A stretch of 35,030 bases of DNA from positions 1 through 35,030 of the forward strand of contig CAIXRH010000193.1 in the NCBI GenBank assembly GCA_903921785.1, written 5' to 3'. Position 1 is the first letter of the stretch; every line of letters starts with the position of its first letter. This DNA comes from an uncultured Pseudomonadota bacterium (GTDB taxonomy: Bacteria; Myxococcota_A; UBA796; SXON01). Below the pieces are notes generated by a model. The model made no database searches, was not told where the DNA came from, and saw only the letters and a list, made by a program, of their open reading frames with translations. The position numbers and the translations under genes were made by a program. Shown piece by piece: positions 34,485-35,030 of the stretch.

Positions 34485-35030
34485 TTGGCTGCGCCGATTG
34501 CCGACGCGCTCGATGTACTCGGGCGCACCCTCTCCTGGCTAGGGCGCGACGAAGGTCGCAACCTCCCCCAGGCTCGTTTCGTCGAAGAGACGCTCACCCC
34601 GTGGGCCGTCTGCCTCATCGGCACCGTGCCCGAGGAGGTGGAGGACGACGTCGTGGCCGTGCGCATCGCGCTCGCCGGGTTCGACCTGGCGGACGACGCC
34701 GATCGCACCGAGCGCCTCGCGGCGCTCACCACCGCGCACGCCCGGATCCTCTCCCGGGCGGGCGAAGCCGTGCCCGAGAAGCTCGAGGCCCGCGCGGTGC
34801 TCCTCCCCGAGGGCATCGCCGCCGACCTCCCGCCGGCCCTTCCGCGCGTGGAGCTCCCGCCGGCCCCGGTGATCGACTTCACGGGCGGTGTACGCCCGGA
34901 GGGCGCCAGCGCCGAGGGTGCCGAGGCGCAGGCACGCAGCGAAGACGCTGGCGAACGCCCGGAGCGTGCGGAGCGCGACCGCGGCGACCGCGACCGCGGC
35001 GACCGGGACCGCGGTGGCCGGGACCGCGGC
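34485..35030 (+). CDS. start of an unidentified protein with an Asp-Arg-Gly repeat (3' truncated)
   Basis: An open frame of 182 codons runs from TTG 34485 to the window edge without a stop. GCGGAGG (34474-34480) is 4 nt before the TTG and supports it. The first 115 residues look like a helical domain (PIADALDVLGRTLSWLGRDE, PWAVCLIGTVPEEVEDDVVA, RTERLAALTTAHARILSRAG), then a Pro-rich linker (LPRVELPPAPVIDFTGGVRP), then charged low-complexity sequence with about 3.6 units of DRGDR. I do not recognise the family. Charged RG-rich linkers before a catalytic domain are common in RNA helicases, Rho and RNase E-like proteins, and a nucleic-acid role would suit a gene just after greA, but nothing here proves it. 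Confidence 0.7.
   Translation, partial: MAAPIADALDVLGRTLSWLGRDEGRNLPQARFVEETLTPWAVCLIGTVPEEVEDDVVAVRIALAGFDLADDADRTERLAALTTAHARILSRAGEAVPEKLEARAVLLPEGIAADLPPALPRVELPPAPVIDFTGGVRPEGASAEGAEAQARSEDAGERPERAERDRGDRDRGDRDRGGRDRG
34977..35030 (+). repeat. 15 bp tandem repeat (about 3.6 copies) coding for DRGDR units
   Basis: Units at 34977-34991, 34992-35006, 35007-35021 and a partial unit at 35022-35030 each begin GACCGCGG and differ at one to three positions. The unit length is a multiple of three, so copy number can change without a frameshift. The repeat reaches the end of the window and may continue. Confidence 0.75.

Overview
The window is about 70% G+C, densely packed, and shows no phage, plasmid, IS or CRISPR signature. 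Several proteins point to a myxobacterium-like organism (Myxococcota or a relative). These are a peptidase ending in a MYXO-CTERM-like tail (Cys-Ala-Cys, hydrophobic stretch, Arg cluster), MopE-type DCDD Cys motifs, thrombospondin type 3 repeats, Asp/Thr-rich linkers and many lipoproteins with very short signals. The taxonomic call is an inference from protein style; no rRNA is present.

Layout. 1-4.5 kb: the 3' end of a membrane-anchored Pro/Ala-rich protein overlapping a beta-ketoacyl synthase; a convergent Tat/lipoprotein phosphoesterase of the phospholipase C family; a 0.7 kb gap with a decayed membrane-protein gene and one copy of a 33 bp repeat; a small lipoprotein. 4.6-9.3 kb: a minus-strand cluster selO - slyD - CotH/C-type-lectin lipoprotein - NOL1/NOP2/Sun-type RNA methyltransferase. 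9.4-12.9 kb: a cyclic-nucleotide-binding-like/patatin protein whose 5' part is separated from the rest by an in-frame TAG, then an outer-membrane-type protein. 13-17.5 kb: central carbon metabolism, with class II fructose-bisphosphate aldolase, a DEDDh exonuclease, and PEP synthase behind a good sigma-54-type promoter. 17.5-20 kb: an M4 (thermolysin family) metalloprotease lipoprotein with Ca-binding repeats.

20.2-28.9 kb is a probable exopolysaccharide locus. Wzc-like co-polymerase/tyrosine kinase, O-antigen ligase/polymerase-type membrane protein with a TPR-like tail, and a cell-surface metallopeptidase lie in tightly overlapping order on the plus strand. An alkaline-phosphatase-superfamily phosphodiesterase and a methyltransferase run divergently. 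28.9-35 kb is a housekeeping run: lepA, a small membrane protein, pyrR, pyrB, a dihydroorotase-like gene that has lost its metal-binding histidines (pyrX/pyrC' type) overlapping pyrB, greA, and the start of an unidentified protein with an Asp-Arg-Gly repeat.

The most notable signals are: (i) a recurrent TA placed 11-14 nt before start codons that lack a Shine-Dalgarno, suggesting leaderless transcription, including a TTGTCA-N17-TAGCCG promoter whose predicted start site is the pyrB start codon; (ii) the amber codon inside the patatin gene; (iii) the catalytically dead dihydroorotase partner of pyrB; (iv) the CotH-MopE-lectin fusion translationally coupled to an RNA methyltransferase; (v) a MYXO-CTERM-like peptidase with no visible signal peptide in the polysaccharide operon. 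I did not find a clear-cut new defence or mobile system.
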